From CAWIUB01 sp963839175 (lineage in GTDB: Bacteria; Actinomycetota; Actinomycetes; Mycobacteriales; Jatrophihabitantaceae), in NCBI GenBank assembly GCA_963839175.1, contig CAWIUB010000025.1, positions 62,001 to 126,000 on the forward strand: a stretch of DNA of 64,000 nt, read 5' to 3'. The notes below the pieces were generated by a model that was not told the origin of the DNA, searched no databases, and worked only from the letters and a program-made list of their open reading frames with translations. Position 1 is the first letter of the stretch, and each line of letters starts with the position of its first letter. Below, piece by piece: positions 1-8,680 of the stretch. Position numbers and translations under genes: made by a program.

Positions 1-501
1 GAGCACCCCGGCGAGGTAGCGGTTGCCCTTGCCGCGGGAGTTGCGGCCGTTGCGCTTGCCGGCCGACTGTTTGACCTGCGGGCAATACTTCGCCCAGGAC
101 ACCAGGTGCCCGGCGGTGGCGAATACGCTCATGTCCACCCCGATCTCGGCGATCAGGTCCTGGGCGGCGCTGCGACCGATCCCGGTGATGCCGTCCAACT
201 GGACGACCTGCCGTTCAAAAGGGGTGATCAGCTCCTCCACCTGGGCGGTCAGCTTGTCGATCTGGGCGGTCAGCCGGTCAACATTGTCCAACATCATCTG
301 GAGCACGAACGCGTGGTGATCGGTGAACGTGTCCGCCCCGTCCAGCGCCTCCTGCAGCGCCGAGATCTTCACCCGCAGCCGGCCACGGGCCAGCTGGGCC
401 AGCGCCTTCGGATCCCGGCAGCCGCCGATCAGCGCCTCCATGATCTGCCGGGCGGACACCCCGTGCAGATCCGAGACCACCACCGACAGCTTCAGCAGAG
501 C
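1..501 (-). pseudogene. IS110-family transposase, 3' part (cut off by window edge and by an inserted element)
   Basis: The minus strand reads the C-terminal half of an IS110/IS111-type transposase. It shows the helix-hairpin-helix-like stretch QLDGITGIGRSAAQDLIAEIG and then the region GHLVSWAKYCP...SAGKRNGRN, which carries the serine typical of the Transposase_20 domain. The reading frame resumes at codon GCT (499-501) with A-L-L-K-L-S-V-V-V-S-D-L-H-G. Directly upstream is foreign sequence with an in-frame TAG at 511-513. The missing N-terminal half lies at 4389-4902. Joining GAT (4390-4392) to GCT (499-501) restores E-D-A-L-L-K-L-S, the usual family sequence, so this is one gene split by an insertion. 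It runs off the left edge of the window. Confidence 0.85.
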
Positions 502-505
502 TTTT

Positions 506-513
506 CTGAACTA
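506..513 (+). repeat. Inverted repeat near right-hand end of recombinase element (CTGAACTA)
   Basis: The reverse complement of 4372-4379. It lies 4 bases from the junction with IS110 sequence and is the probable core recombinase binding site. Confidence 0.5.
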
Positions 514-558
514 AATGATCTTGCTCTGGCACTGTGGGGTGGCTTTCGGGCTTGGGGT

Positions 559-3033
559 TCAGGGGCGTGGGTGCGGCATGCCGATCTGCACGGTCGAGCG
601 GCGGTTGGCGTGGGCGTCGAGTTGGGCGAGCTTGTTGCGGGCGGCGGCGAGGCTGACCTGCAGACCGTCGACTTCGCCGAGCCAGCCTTCGGTGCGGGCT
701 TCGGCGATGCGGTCGATGAGGTTGTCGTGGATCTGGATTAGCCGGGCCCGCTGAGCGGGGTCGGGTCGTAGTAGCGGGCAGCGGATGCAGCTGTGCTCGT
801 GGATGCAACTGGTTCCGTAGGCGCGCCCGCAGGTGCCCAGGGAGAGCTTGCGGCGTTGGAAGTGGCCGAGGAACTCCTCCCATTCCTCGTCGGTGGGGGT
901 GCGGTATTCCTCGCTGGGGCGCAGCGTGCGGCGGCGGGCGATGAACGCGCGGTGGGCGGTGATGACCTCGTCGGGGTAGACGGCCTTGTAGCCCATGGTG
1001 ACGTTGATGTCGCGGTGGCCGGCGACCAGTTGGGCGATGTGCGGCGGCATCCCGTGCATGATCGCGTCGGTGATCAGGATCCGGCGGAAGTCGTGAGGCA
1101 CGAAGCGCAGCGGTTGCCCGCTGGCGTCGGTGAGCCCGGTGCCGGCCAGCGCGGCGGTGATCAGCTCACGGATTGCCGGCCCGGTGATCGCGCGCTGTTC
1201 ACCGCCGAAGCGGCGCTGGAACAGCAGCGGCATCGGCGGGTTCCAGACTCGTTCGTGGTAGTCGTAGGCGACCACGAGCGGCACCATGCCGCTGTGGTCG
1301 CGGATTCGGCCGATGATCGCGGACAGGACGTCGGCCAGCTCTGGGCTGATCACGAGCAGCCGTTCGGCGTCGGTCTTGGACGGCGCGATCTGCAGCAGCG
1401 GGACGAGTTCACCGGTGGTCGGCAGCCGGTAGTGGATCAGGCTGTGGTGCGAGAGTTCGGTCAGCTCCTCGATTCGCACGCCGGTGTGGCGAAGAACCTC
1501 GACCGCGGCCCAGGTCCAGAACGCCCGGTGTTCTTCGTGGGACAGGTCGCGCCGCTTGCCGGTGTCGGGATCTTCGGCCCAGGTCTTGCCGACCGTGGCG
1601 TGGCTGGTGATCGCGCGGCGCAGCGTGTGACCCGCCGCGGTGAACAGCCCGCCGGGCTCGGTGGACTGTGCCGCCCGTAATCGTTCGGTAGCTGCGTGCA
1701 GGGCGTTGGTGACGGCGGCGGCGAGCACCGGCATGACCGGCAGGCGTTCGCGGGTGCGTTGATCCATCCGGGACTTGCGGTGGGAGCGCTTCTTCTTTTG
1801 CGCCGCGGCGTCGCCGTCTCGGATCGGGCAGGGCGCCACCCACGCTGCCCAGCGGGACGGATCGTCGGCGGCCCACTGGCTCAGGTCGAGATAGAAGGCG
1901 CGCACCGTCATCAGGTGGTCGGCGGCGTTGACCCGCGGCACCTGCCGTACGGCGACCTGTCCGTTGACGGTGGCGTGCACGGTCTTGGTGGCGATGCGCT
2001 GTTTCCAGGCGGTGACCACCTCGGCGGGCAGGTGCAGCGAGGCGATGCCCGGGTGATGGATCTCCAGATCCCGCCAGAACAGCCGGCCCAGGGTGTAGGA
2101 GAGCTTGTGCAGGCTGGCGTAGTCCAGGCCAGTCCGGCGTTCCCGCAGGTAGTCAATGAGCAGGTCACGCACCGGCCGGCAGGCGATGCGGTAGCGGTCG
2201 ATGAGCTGCTCGCAGCTCAGTTGTCCTTGCGTGCGCAGGCCTCGCGCGGTCGGCGTCGTGTCGTTGAGCACGCCGGCGGCGCGCAGCAGCTGGTAGAAGT
2301 ACGGGCTGCGCGCCGCCCGACCAGCCTGCTGATCCTCAAGCAGACGCAGCAGCTCCAGGCAGTCGCCGACCGTGATGTCACCGACCCCGCCGCCCTTGGC
2401 GGCCACCAGGGCCGCGATCCGCCGCAGCGCCAGCTGGGTGGTGTGCGCGCTGACGCCCGCGCCGTCGCATAACGCGGCCAGCCGCGTGAACCCGGCCGGA
2501 TCGCGGCCCTGGGCGATCGCGGTGACCAGCTCCCGCGGCGTGCCCGGCGTCAGCAGCCAGCCCAGGCTGGGGCGGATCACATCGCCGCAGACCAGCAGCG
2601 ACATGCCCCGGGCCAGGGCGAGACGACCGTGTTCGGTGTCCACCCGGCCGCGGCTGGTGGCGGCGAGCCCGGCGGTCGGTAGACGCCGCCACGCGATGTT
2701 GCCCTCGGCGTCAGCGCCGGAGGCCAGCCAGCGGTCTTGCCAACTGTCGCCAGGCTGCAGCTCGAGCCAGTCCAGCACCCGATCCAGCCCGCGGCGCCGC
2801 TCGGTTTGCAGGCTCGCCGACGCCGCGGTGAACGGCTCGCCGAGTAGCCGGACGGTGAGCTGTGCCCGCGGCGTCACGGTCGCCGGCCAGTCGCTGGCGA
2901 GCACGCGCGCCGGGAACTGGCGCGCGAGTGCGAGTGCGTTCGGCGACGAACTCGACTCAAGCCGCGCGGCCGGGCGGGCTCCCTGATACAAGCCGTCCAC
3001 CGCCGTGGCGCTGACCTGTTCGACCTCGCTCAC
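559..3033 (-). CDS. Tyrosine recombinase, large TnpB-like partner
   Basis: An 824-residue site-specific recombinase. The catalytic set is visible in the C-terminal half: Arg in HTGVRIEEL, Lys in APSKTDAER, His/Arg in VPHDFRRIL, then AGHRDINVTMGY with the nucleophilic Tyr. A Cys/His cluster follows (TCGRAYGTSCIHEHSCIRC), as in Tn554 TnpB-type proteins, probably a zinc-binding DNA clamp. The long N-terminal half has no recognisable fold by eye. I choose GTG 3033 because it overlaps the stop of the upstream recombinase as GTGA, which suggests translational coupling. The frame stays open further upstream, but that stretch is inside the neighbour. The protein presumably acts with its partner to excise and insert the element. 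Confidence 0.85.
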   Translation of the reverse strand: MSEVEQVSATAVDGLYQGARPAARLESSSSPNALALARQFPARVLASDWPATVTPRAQLTVRLLGEPFTAASASLQTERRRGLDRVLDWLELQPGDSWQDRWLASGADAEGNIAWRRLPTAGLAATSRGRVDTEHGRLALARGMSLLVCGDVIRPSLGWLLTPGTPRELVTAIAQGRDPAGFTRLAALCDGAGVSAHTTQLALRRIAALVAAKGGGVGDITVGDCLELLRLLEDQQAGRAARSPYFYQLLRAAGVLNDTTPTARGLRTQGQLSCEQLIDRYRIACRPVRDLLIDYLRERRTGLDYASLHKLSYTLGRLFWRDLEIHHPGIASLHLPAEVVTAWKQRIATKTVHATVNGQVAVRQVPRVNAADHLMTVRAFYLDLSQWAADDPSRWAAWVAPCPIRDGDAAAQKKKRSHRKSRMDQRTRERLPVMPVLAAAVTNALHAATERLRAAQSTEPGGLFTAAGHTLRRAITSHATVGKTWAEDPDTGKRRDLSHEEHRAFWTWAAVEVLRHTGVRIEELTELSHHSLIHYRLPTTGELVPLLQIAPSKTDAERLLVISPELADVLSAIIGRIRDHSGMVPLVVAYDYHERVWNPPMPLLFQRRFGGEQRAITGPAIRELITAALAGTGLTDASGQPLRFVPHDFRRILITDAIMHGMPPHIAQLVAGHRDINVTMGYKAVYPDEVITAHRAFIARRRTLRPSEEYRTPTDEEWEEFLGHFQRRKLSLGTCGRAYGTSCIHEHSCIRCPLLRPDPAQRARLIQIHDNLIDRIAEARTEGWLGEVDGLQVSLAAARNKLAQLDAHANRRSTVQIGMPHPRP

Positions 3034-4292
3034 CGGGCATGCTCTCCGAACAGCACCTGCAGCGACTCGGGCCGGTAGCGCAACCGGCCGCTCGTCCCGC
3101 CTGGCGGATCGTCCGTGGTGGCCCTGGCGCGTCGGTCGTGGTGAGCCAGCACGGCGGCGATCATGTCCTCGGCCGGTGCGGTCACATACAGCTGAGTCGT
3201 TGACAGGTGCGCGTGGCCGAGGACCCACTGCACGTCGGTCAGGGTCATTTGCGGGTCGCGGGCCATCCGGTAAGCGGCCGAATGTCGCAGATCATGCAGC
3301 GTCCAGTTCGACCCCAACCCGGCGTTGGCTCGGGTGAACATTGCCCGTGCCGCGTGGTAGGTCAACGCGCGCAACGGCTGCCGCCGCGTCCACCACAGCG
3401 GCTGATCGGGCCCGGCCGGCACCAGATCGGCCAGCTGCGCCTGATACAGCCTCAACCAGACGAACGCGTCCGGCGAGGCCGGCAGAGGCTGCAACGCCCG
3501 GCTCCCCTTCCGGATCACGCTGATCAGCTGCTGGCCCGGGTCGACATCGGCGACCGTGGCGCCCAACAGCTCCGAGGCCCGCGCCCCGGTCGAGATCCAG
3601 AACGCCAGCAGCGCCCGATCCCGATGCGAACCCAGCCGGGCGAACAGATTGTCGAACATCGCGTCCGGGATCTGGCGCGGCACCCGCGCGGTCAGCCGGG
3701 GCCGGAACCGGCCGCTGCGCCCGGGCGTGAACGCGTCCATCGGATTGTGGTGCGCGTTCGCCCGCCCGCCCCGGCGATGCCGTGCCAATGGGAACGGGTT
3801 CACCATCGGCCCGGTGCCGGCCTCCAGGTGGAACTCGTAGAAGCCGCGCAGCACCGTCTCGCAGTGCGCCACCGTCGCCGGCGCGTATCTCACACCCGCC
3901 GCCGGCTTGCCGGTCACCGGATTCGGCGTCAACCCCGGCCGACGTGCCGGCCGCGTCGGCACCCGCTCATCGTCTCGGTGACGCCAATGCACCCCGGCCG
4001 GCTTGTCGGCCAACTGCAGCCAGCTGCAGAAATCCCGCGCCTCGACCGAGCTCACCCGGTCCCAGCAGACCCCGACCGCCCACACGAACCGAAACCAGCG
4101 CAGCAGGTCCATGCCATAGGAGCGCAGCGTGCCCGGCCGGCGCCCACACGCCTGCAGATCCCGCAAGAACGCTGCGACCGGCGCGACCACCACACCGTGC
4201 TCGTCCACGAGCCGATACGGCTCGAACACCTCGCCGGTCGCCACCATCGACCCGGCCGGCGGCACGACCAACGACCCCAGATCCCGCGGCAT
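3030..4292 (-). CDS. Tyrosine recombinase, TnpA-like partner
   Basis: A roughly 420-residue phage-integrase-family recombinase. It has an N-terminal SAM-like core-binding domain (AFLRDLQACGRRPGTLRSYG) and a complete catalytic domain: Arg in STGARASELLG, Lys in IRKGSRALQPLP, HDLRHS, LGHAHLSTTQLY with the Tyr nucleophile. ATG 4292 has a GGTGGAG ribosome site upstream; a GTG at 4340 in the same frame is possible but lacks one. It is the first gene of the two-gene element, and its stop overlaps the start of the larger recombinase. Paired or triple tyrosine recombinases of this type usually move their own element. No cargo gene is present. Confidence 0.88.
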   Translation of the reverse strand: MPRDLGSLVVPPAGSMVATGEVFEPYRLVDEHGVVVAPVAAFLRDLQACGRRPGTLRSYGMDLLRWFRFVWAVGVCWDRVSSVEARDFCSWLQLADKPAGVHWRHRDDERVPTRPARRPGLTPNPVTGKPAAGVRYAPATVAHCETVLRGFYEFHLEAGTGPMVNPFPLARHRRGGRANAHHNPMDAFTPGRSGRFRPRLTARVPRQIPDAMFDNLFARLGSHRDRALLAFWISTGARASELLGATVADVDPGQQLISVIRKGSRALQPLPASPDAFVWLRLYQAQLADLVPAGPDQPLWWTRRQPLRALTYHAARAMFTRANAGLGSNWTLHDLRHSAAYRMARDPQMTLTDVQWVLGHAHLSTTQLYVTAPAEDMIAAVLAHHDRRARATTDDPPGGTSGRLRYRPESLQVLFGEHAR

Positions 4293-4371
4293 GCCCGCTG
4301 CTCCACCCACAAGACCGGACCGTAGCGACGCACCGAACACCGCGACACGACAACACGAAGGAACGTCCCAG

Positions 4372-4379
4372 TAGTTCAG
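4372..4379 (+). repeat. Inverted repeat near left-hand end of recombinase element (TAGTTCAG)
   Basis: The reverse complement of 506-513. Ten bases separate it from the point where IS110 coding sequence resumes. Confidence 0.5.
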
Positions 4380-4388
4380 TCAACGGGG

Positions 4389-4902
4389 CATCCTCGAGCA
4401 GCTTCTCGGCTCGTTGCTTCTCCCGGGAACGCTCCTCGGTCAGATGCCGACGGTAGCGGGTCAGCGTACGCAGCCGTCGGATCTGCTGCGGCGGCACGAA
4501 ACAGCGCGAGACCATGCCCCGCTCGGCGACCTTGGCCAGCCACACGCAGTCGGCTCGATCCGTCTTCGGCCGGCCGGGCAGCGCCTTGACCTGCTTGGCG
4601 TCCAGCAGGTCGCAGTCGAACCCCTCGGCCTCCAACCGGAAGAACGGCGCCTTCCAGTAATCCGACGTTGCCTCCATCACCACCGTCGCCACCCGATGGC
4701 TGCGCAGCCAATCGGCCAGCGACAGGATCTCCCGCTTGGTCGTGCCGAAGCTGCGCACCTCGTGCGCCCGCCGCCGCGGGTTCGTCTCGCTCGGCACCCG
4801 GATACAGGCTTCCAGCGTGCCCTTGCCGACATCGAGTGCAGCCACCCGCTCGACGTGCAGCGGCTCGTCGTCGATCTCCTCCACCACCCACCTCACCTTC
4901 AT
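4389..4902 (-). pseudogene. IS110-family transposase, 5' part
   Basis: The N-terminal DEDD-nuclease half of an IS110 transposase, starting at ATG 4902 (MKVRWVVEEID). Acidic motifs of the RuvC-like domain are present: AALDVGKGTLEAC, VVMEATSDYW and GRPKTDRADCVWLA. The coiled region ending REKQRAEKLLEDA is where the family sequence stops. Beyond codon GAT (4390-4392) the frame runs into the antisense of the recombinase element, so the protein would be a nonsense fusion. The rest of the gene is at 1-501. The IS110 left end should lie within about 150 bases upstream of 4902, but I cannot place it. Confidence 0.85.
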
Positions 4903-5554
4903 CTCGACGCAGCAACCTGCGCGACCGGCCGGGGAGCCGAGGGCGATACGGAAATCTGGCCCGCGTGCTCGAAGCGACAAGGAACGACCCTCAACGAAAA
5001 CCGGCTCCCAGCGTCAGACTCATCCACGGACTCACGAAGGGCACCAAGAAGTTACGACGTCACGGACGGTCACCCGCCCATTTTCACCAAGGACCGGCGC
5101 CCCGCGGGCACATTGACTCATCTGACTCTCGTCTCGACGTTACCGCCGCCGCGCGCAGACGGTGCCGCGCTCATCGCGCACCCGCAAGCCGGCGGTACCC
5201 CACCCCGGAGTAGCGGCACCGGTGCCGTAGCCGTGGGTCTTCTCGGTCGCCTGCCCAACCGCGACAAGTTGAACGACGCGCCGAACGCACCGTACGTCAT
5301 CGAGCGAACCGCGGGGGCCCCGCCGGACCTGACACGCGTTCGGCTCACACCGGTGCGCAGAACATCCACACCGCGGACCGGCCTCGTCGATGGACTCTGC
5401 GCGAGATAATCGGCGCTCGCGCGGTCAGCGCGATCACCACGGTTGATGGCGCCGACCCCATCGCGTCACGCCGGTTCTACGCTCGCGACCCGTTATGGCG
5501 CTGATCGCGACGCCGCCGACGGTGCCGTCGCTACCCGCACAGAAGGATTGTGCA
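4903..5554. other. Gene-poor spacer, includes IS110 upstream flank
   Basis: No convincing gene on either strand. It should contain the IS110 terminal region. Visible structure: a perfect 14-bp palindrome at 5214-5227 and one copy of the 9-mer TAATCGGCG (5407-5415) that recurs in other spacers. Confidence 0.5.
5214..5227. repeat. Perfect palindrome CGGCACCGGTGCCG
   Basis: A 14-bp self-complementary sequence in a spacer. It could be an operator or a chance GC palindrome; no adjacent promoter is recognisable. Confidence 0.35.
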
Positions 5555-5878
5555 TTAGTGAGGCTGTTCGCGGTGCTCGAGCACCTCGTAGTGCGCTGAC
5601 CGCGGGTCGAAGTCTGCGAGCACCGCTTGTGCCTCCGCCGGAACGTGCGCAGCCTCGTGGTCCTCGCCCATGAACGCCTTCACGGAATCGAGGGCGTCGA
5701 ACCACATCAGGGTCATGAACTCGACGTCGCGGTCTCGCTCACGCCGGACTAGGTCGATGGATCGAAACCCAGGAATGCGTCGCGCTTCGATGCCAGGGAT
5801 CACTTGGCCCCGCACGATGCGCTCGTATGCGTCGGCGTTGTCCTTGGTGGTCCAGCCTCGCCACAGGCGGCAGATCAT
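5555..5878 (-). CDS. Antibiotic biosynthesis monooxygenase (ABM)-fold protein
   Basis: A 107-residue protein with the ferredoxin-like ABM/DUF pattern: MICRLWRGWTTKDNADAYERIV, IPGFRSIDLVRRERD, VEFMTLMWFDALDSVKAF. The length is typical for a single-domain ABM protein that works as a dimer on small hydrophobic or quinone-like substrates. Substrate is not inferable. I start at ATG 5878 because the conserved first strand (ICRLWRGWT) begins there; a start 18 codons upstream would add only a basic tail. Both flanking spacers lack intact genes, so it is an isolated gene. Confidence 0.75.
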   Translation of the reverse strand: MICRLWRGWTTKDNADAYERIVRGQVIPGIEARRIPGFRSIDLVRRERDRDVEFMTLMWFDALDSVKAFMGEDHEAAHVPAEAQAVLADFDPRSAHYEVLEHREQPH

Positions 5879-6059
5879 GGGCCTGAGCTTATGCGCCCAC
5901 CGATGTCGGTGGTGGGGTGCAGCAATCCGCACCCACAGCGTGCACCCTGTGAAGGCCGACCGGGCCCAGGACGCATGCGTCAGACACCAATATGGTGGCC
6001 TGTCTCGCAGCGCCGGGGCGACGAATGCTCTCGGACCTCAACTGTGGCGTGCCTGACCC

Positions 6060-6195
6060 GCTGATCCCTGCGCCTGTGCGCGTCGCGCGACGGCGCGCGA
6101 CACCGTCACCTCCGCCACTGCGCGCCGTGCTCGGCGACCAGCCGCTGCCAGACCCGCCGCGCGGTATGGCGTTGCTTGCGGTGGGGCCAGCATTC
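6060..6195 (-). pseudogene. IS21 istA transposase relic
   Basis: The minus strand reads PHRKQRHTARRVWQRLVAEHGA, followed in another frame by VAEVTVSRAVARRAQA. This matches the helix-turn-helix/DNA-binding segment of IS21-type IstA. The frame changes and stops soon after and no DDE core is left. No istB trace is visible nearby. It is a small decayed fragment, identified from motif wording only. Confidence 0.45.
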
Positions 6196-6283
6196 GCGAC
6201 GACACGCTGCGCCCACCACTCAGCGGATCACCGCCCAGGTGGAGCCAAGATTCGTGAAGAACAACGGCCCAACCGGGGCCAGA

Positions 6284-6477
6284 TCAGGTGATCACACGCA
6301 TTCGACCGGCGGCGAGCTCACCCCACAGCCCGTCGCTGATCTCGGACAGCGACTCGACAACGAGATGGGGCAGATCGTGCACGACGTGAATCGGCCCGTG
6401 TCGCGTCTGTCCGTCCACCGTCGATAGGCGCGATCCTCGTCCCCGTCCTCACGGCGTTTGACCAGCGTGATCTCCAC
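6284..6477 (-). pseudogene. Small conserved actinobacterial hypothetical gene, frameshifted
   Basis: From GTG 6477 the frame reads VEITLVKRREDGDEDRAYRR and then becomes nonsense. A second frame continues GPIHVVHDLPHLVVESLSEI and then DGLWGELAAG before a TGA at 6284-6286. The pieces together match a short family of actinobacterial proteins of unknown function that start VEIT and contain LPHDLVHLVVE. One frame change near 6395 separates them. This is either a pseudogene or a single-base sequence error; no function is known to me. Confidence 0.5.
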
Positions 6478-6716
6478 CTGGGCAGGCTGGCAGGGGCGGC
6501 CGCGCGCTGCCAACCGACACCAACCGCATCCCGGCCGCTCAGCGTGACCCATGCCGCGGCCAGGTCGCTGGACGATGTGGCACCTGACTGGCTTGGCTCG
6601 TATCTCCGTCGTTCCGTGCGCCAGGACCTGACTCGGTCCGTGAACAGACGCATCGATCTCGTCTGATCCGGCCGGCTCGAAGGCTCGGGCTGTGCGTTCC
6701 GTCCGCTCTTGAGCGG

Positions 6717-7505
6717 CTACAACATCGACGCCCTCGTCGGTGGACACGACTCCAACCAGATCTCGTCACCTTGTGCGACGGTTCCGCTGGCTCGCACGGA
6801 CGCCCACACACCGAAATGCCCTCCGTGGTTGCGTGCGAGGGTCCGGAAGAGGTCTCGGTCACCGCCGAGACCCGGCTGTGGCCGGCTCACCATGGTGCAG
6901 CGGATGCATGGCTGGCGTGGCTGCACCACGGCCTGGCCGATATGGACCTTTCGACCGTCGCACCAGCCGTCCTCTACCCAGCCATCGCCGGCTGCATCGA
7001 TGAGAAGGTTCGGCCGGAACCTGCGCGGTTCCCAATCTCCGTCGGGATGCAGTGCCGCCCCCGTACGTAGGCTCGCGGTCGTCACGACGAGCAGGGGCAT
7101 GGCGTCGACAAACCGGCCCGGCGGCATCGTCCACTCGACCGCGGGGCTGGCATCGTCGGTGGCGTCGGCGAAGTACTCCGCCCGGGCGCCGGGCGCGCCT
7201 ACTGCAGCGACCAGACGCACGGGCTTGCCGAGCCACTCGGTCAACGCCTCGTCGGTGTCCGGGCACGCGCCACGACATCTCACCCCGGTGGGCAGGGTCA
7301 GCACTGGCTCACCGTCGGGAGCCAGCGTCGCTGCGGCGAACAGCAGGCGCGGCTCGCGGCGCGCGGTGAGGATCTTGCCGGTGCCTTCGTCGCGGATGCC
7401 CCAGCACCGGTCACCGCGCAGGCCATCACCGTCGATCACCGCGGTCGGGACCATCTCGCCCTGCAGTGACTTCACCGGATAGCGAGTGATCTGATCCAGG
7501 CGCAT
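6717..7505 (-). CDS. MOSC domain protein (YcbX-like)
   Basis: 262 residues. The N-terminal MOSC beta-barrel domain begins MRLDQITRYPVKSLQGE. The C-terminal MOSC domain contains RRFRPNLLID, the conserved Cys stretch QPCIRCTMVSRPQPGL, and a terminal GDEIWLE. The family binds or transfers molybdenum cofactor-linked sulfur, and YcbX-like members reduce N-hydroxylated compounds with molybdopterin. No reductase domain is attached, so a partner reductase would be needed. It is one of three MOSC genes in the window (also 17855-18826 and 41758-42315). The start is the first ATG, directly at the conserved N-terminus. It stands alone between spacers. Confidence 0.85.
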   Translation of the reverse strand: MRLDQITRYPVKSLQGEMVPTAVIDGDGLRGDRCWGIRDEGTGKILTARREPRLLFAAATLAPDGEPVLTLPTGVRCRGACPDTDEALTEWLGKPVRLVAAVGAPGARAEYFADATDDASPAVEWTMPPGRFVDAMPLLVVTTASLRTGAALHPDGDWEPRRFRPNLLIDAAGDGWVEDGWCDGRKVHIGQAVVQPRQPCIRCTMVSRPQPGLGGDRDLFRTLARNHGGHFGVWASVRASGTVAQGDEIWLESCPPTRASML

Positions 7506-7914
7506 GTCCGAAGTATGGAGTGTCCAGATACGTGCAAGCTCTTACCGTTCGATGATCGGCGCTCAACGCCACGGCCCTGTCGGGCGCCCCACGTCGTCGG
7601 CACGCAGTGCCACTCGGTCCTGCGCACGTTCCGCTGCGCCGACAACGGCAGCACGGCGGCCGCGGCGCGCCGACACCGCCGACACCTCTGCGACGCCGCC
7701 GACAAGACCGCGCCGGGCAACTCATTGCGTAGAGCGCATACCAACACAGCACCCGCGACTGCGGAACGCTAGTAATCGGCGTACCGATCGCCTCAGTTGA
7801 TCAGGCCGGAGTAAAGGCGGCCGCGTTGGGCGTCACGATGCATCGCCGCCTGAAGATCACGTTCGAGCCGTTGGTCCGCCCGGGTCGACCGCGCCCCGCG
7901 CTAGCCTGCGGGAC
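7506..7914. other. Spacer without a recognisable gene
   Basis: About 400 bp of GC-rich sequence with repeated GCCGAC-like triplets around 7640-7710. One copy of GTAATCGGCG (7772-7781) is followed by the inverted repeat ATCGG-CGTA-CCGAT. Promoters for the two divergent neighbours should lie here; none can be pointed to with confidence. Confidence 0.4.
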
Positions 7915-8469
7915 GTGGAGTTGATCGACGCAGCGTCGGCGGAGTTCGAACGGGTCGTGCGTCAACTGCCCGCAGACGCATGGGATCGGCCGACGCCGTC
8001 GGAGATCTCGGTACGCGAGTTGATTGAGCACGTCGTGGTGGGGAACCGCTTCACCGCGCTGCTGCTGGCAGGCGTTGATCGCGACGAGGCTCGGACCATG
8101 CTCACAGGTGATCAGCTCGGAGATGATCCAGTCGCTGCCGTGGTTGAGTCGGCGCGACGCCAAGCGCAGGCGTTCGCCGCGACGCCGCCCGGGCAGCCCG
8201 TCGCCGGCCCAAGAGGCGACATCCCCGCCAGTGCGTTCCTGCGGTTGCGTCTCGTTGACCTGGTGGTCCACGCGTGGGACCTGCTCCGTGCCGCGCGGTT
8301 CGACGAGACCCTTGATCCGCGAATTGTTGTCGATCTAATGAAGGTGGTCGAGCCGCACTTGGACGACATGCTCGCCTTCGGGGCGTACGGCGCAGGTCCG
8401 AGCGGCACCCTGCCTGCCGATGCCTCACCGCAGAGTCGGCTGCTCGACTGGTTCGGACGACGGCCATAG
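7915..8469 (+). CDS. TIGR03086 family protein (DinB/mycothiol-dependent isomerase fold)
   Basis: A 184-residue helical-bundle protein. Conserved features: ISVRELIEHVVVGN with the first metal His, DLVVHAWDLLRA with the second His region, and a C-terminal LDWFGRRP typical of TIGR03086. Members are metal-binding enzymes related to mycothiol-dependent maleylpyruvate isomerase and DinB, and are usually found in mycothiol producers. The reaction here is unknown. The GTG start at 7915 fits the family N-terminus. A second, frameshifted member of the family is at 46559-47150. Confidence 0.82.
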   Translation: MELIDAASAEFERVVRQLPADAWDRPTPSEISVRELIEHVVVGNRFTALLLAGVDRDEARTMLTGDQLGDDPVAAVVESARRQAQAFAATPPGQPVAGPRGDIPASAFLRLRLVDLVVHAWDLLRAARFDETLDPRIVVDLMKVVEPHLDDMLAFGAYGAGPSGTLPADASPQSRLLDWFGRRP

Positions 8470-8680
8470 CCGATGTCACCGACCACTCAGGTGACAATCC
8501 CTCGACGGACATCGAAGGTCAGTGTTGCGTCGGGCGCACCATAACAACGCCGACCTTCAGTCCCCGACAGTCGTCCCAACCCGCGAAGGATTCGGCGTAC
8601 CCGACCGGGGCGGCCGTTGGGCCGGCGTGGGTCGCGCCTCGCGCATGCTCGCAGCGCGTAGCCAGGCCCGATCCGTGGCT

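Larger units (their letters stand above)
502..4389 (-). mobile_element. Two-gene tyrosine-recombinase element inserted in an IS110 transposase gene
   Basis: About 3.89 kb that separates the two halves of an IS110 transposase gene. Removing it restores the transposase frame. It carries only two genes, both tyrosine recombinases overlapping by GTGA, read on the minus strand. An 8-bp inverted repeat lies near the ends: CTGAACTA at 506-513 and TAGTTCAG at 4372-4379. The organisation resembles Tn554-type elements (TnpA and TnpB) without TnpC. Exact ends are uncertain by a few bases because the GC dinucleotide at the junction is shared. Confidence 0.7.

Noticed and set aside
106..741. Long plus-strand open frames opposite the IS110 and recombinase genes
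   Set aside because: They are antisense frames in GC-rich DNA, with no family motifs and Arg/Gly/His-rich composition; the minus strand carries clear recombinase and transposase motifs.
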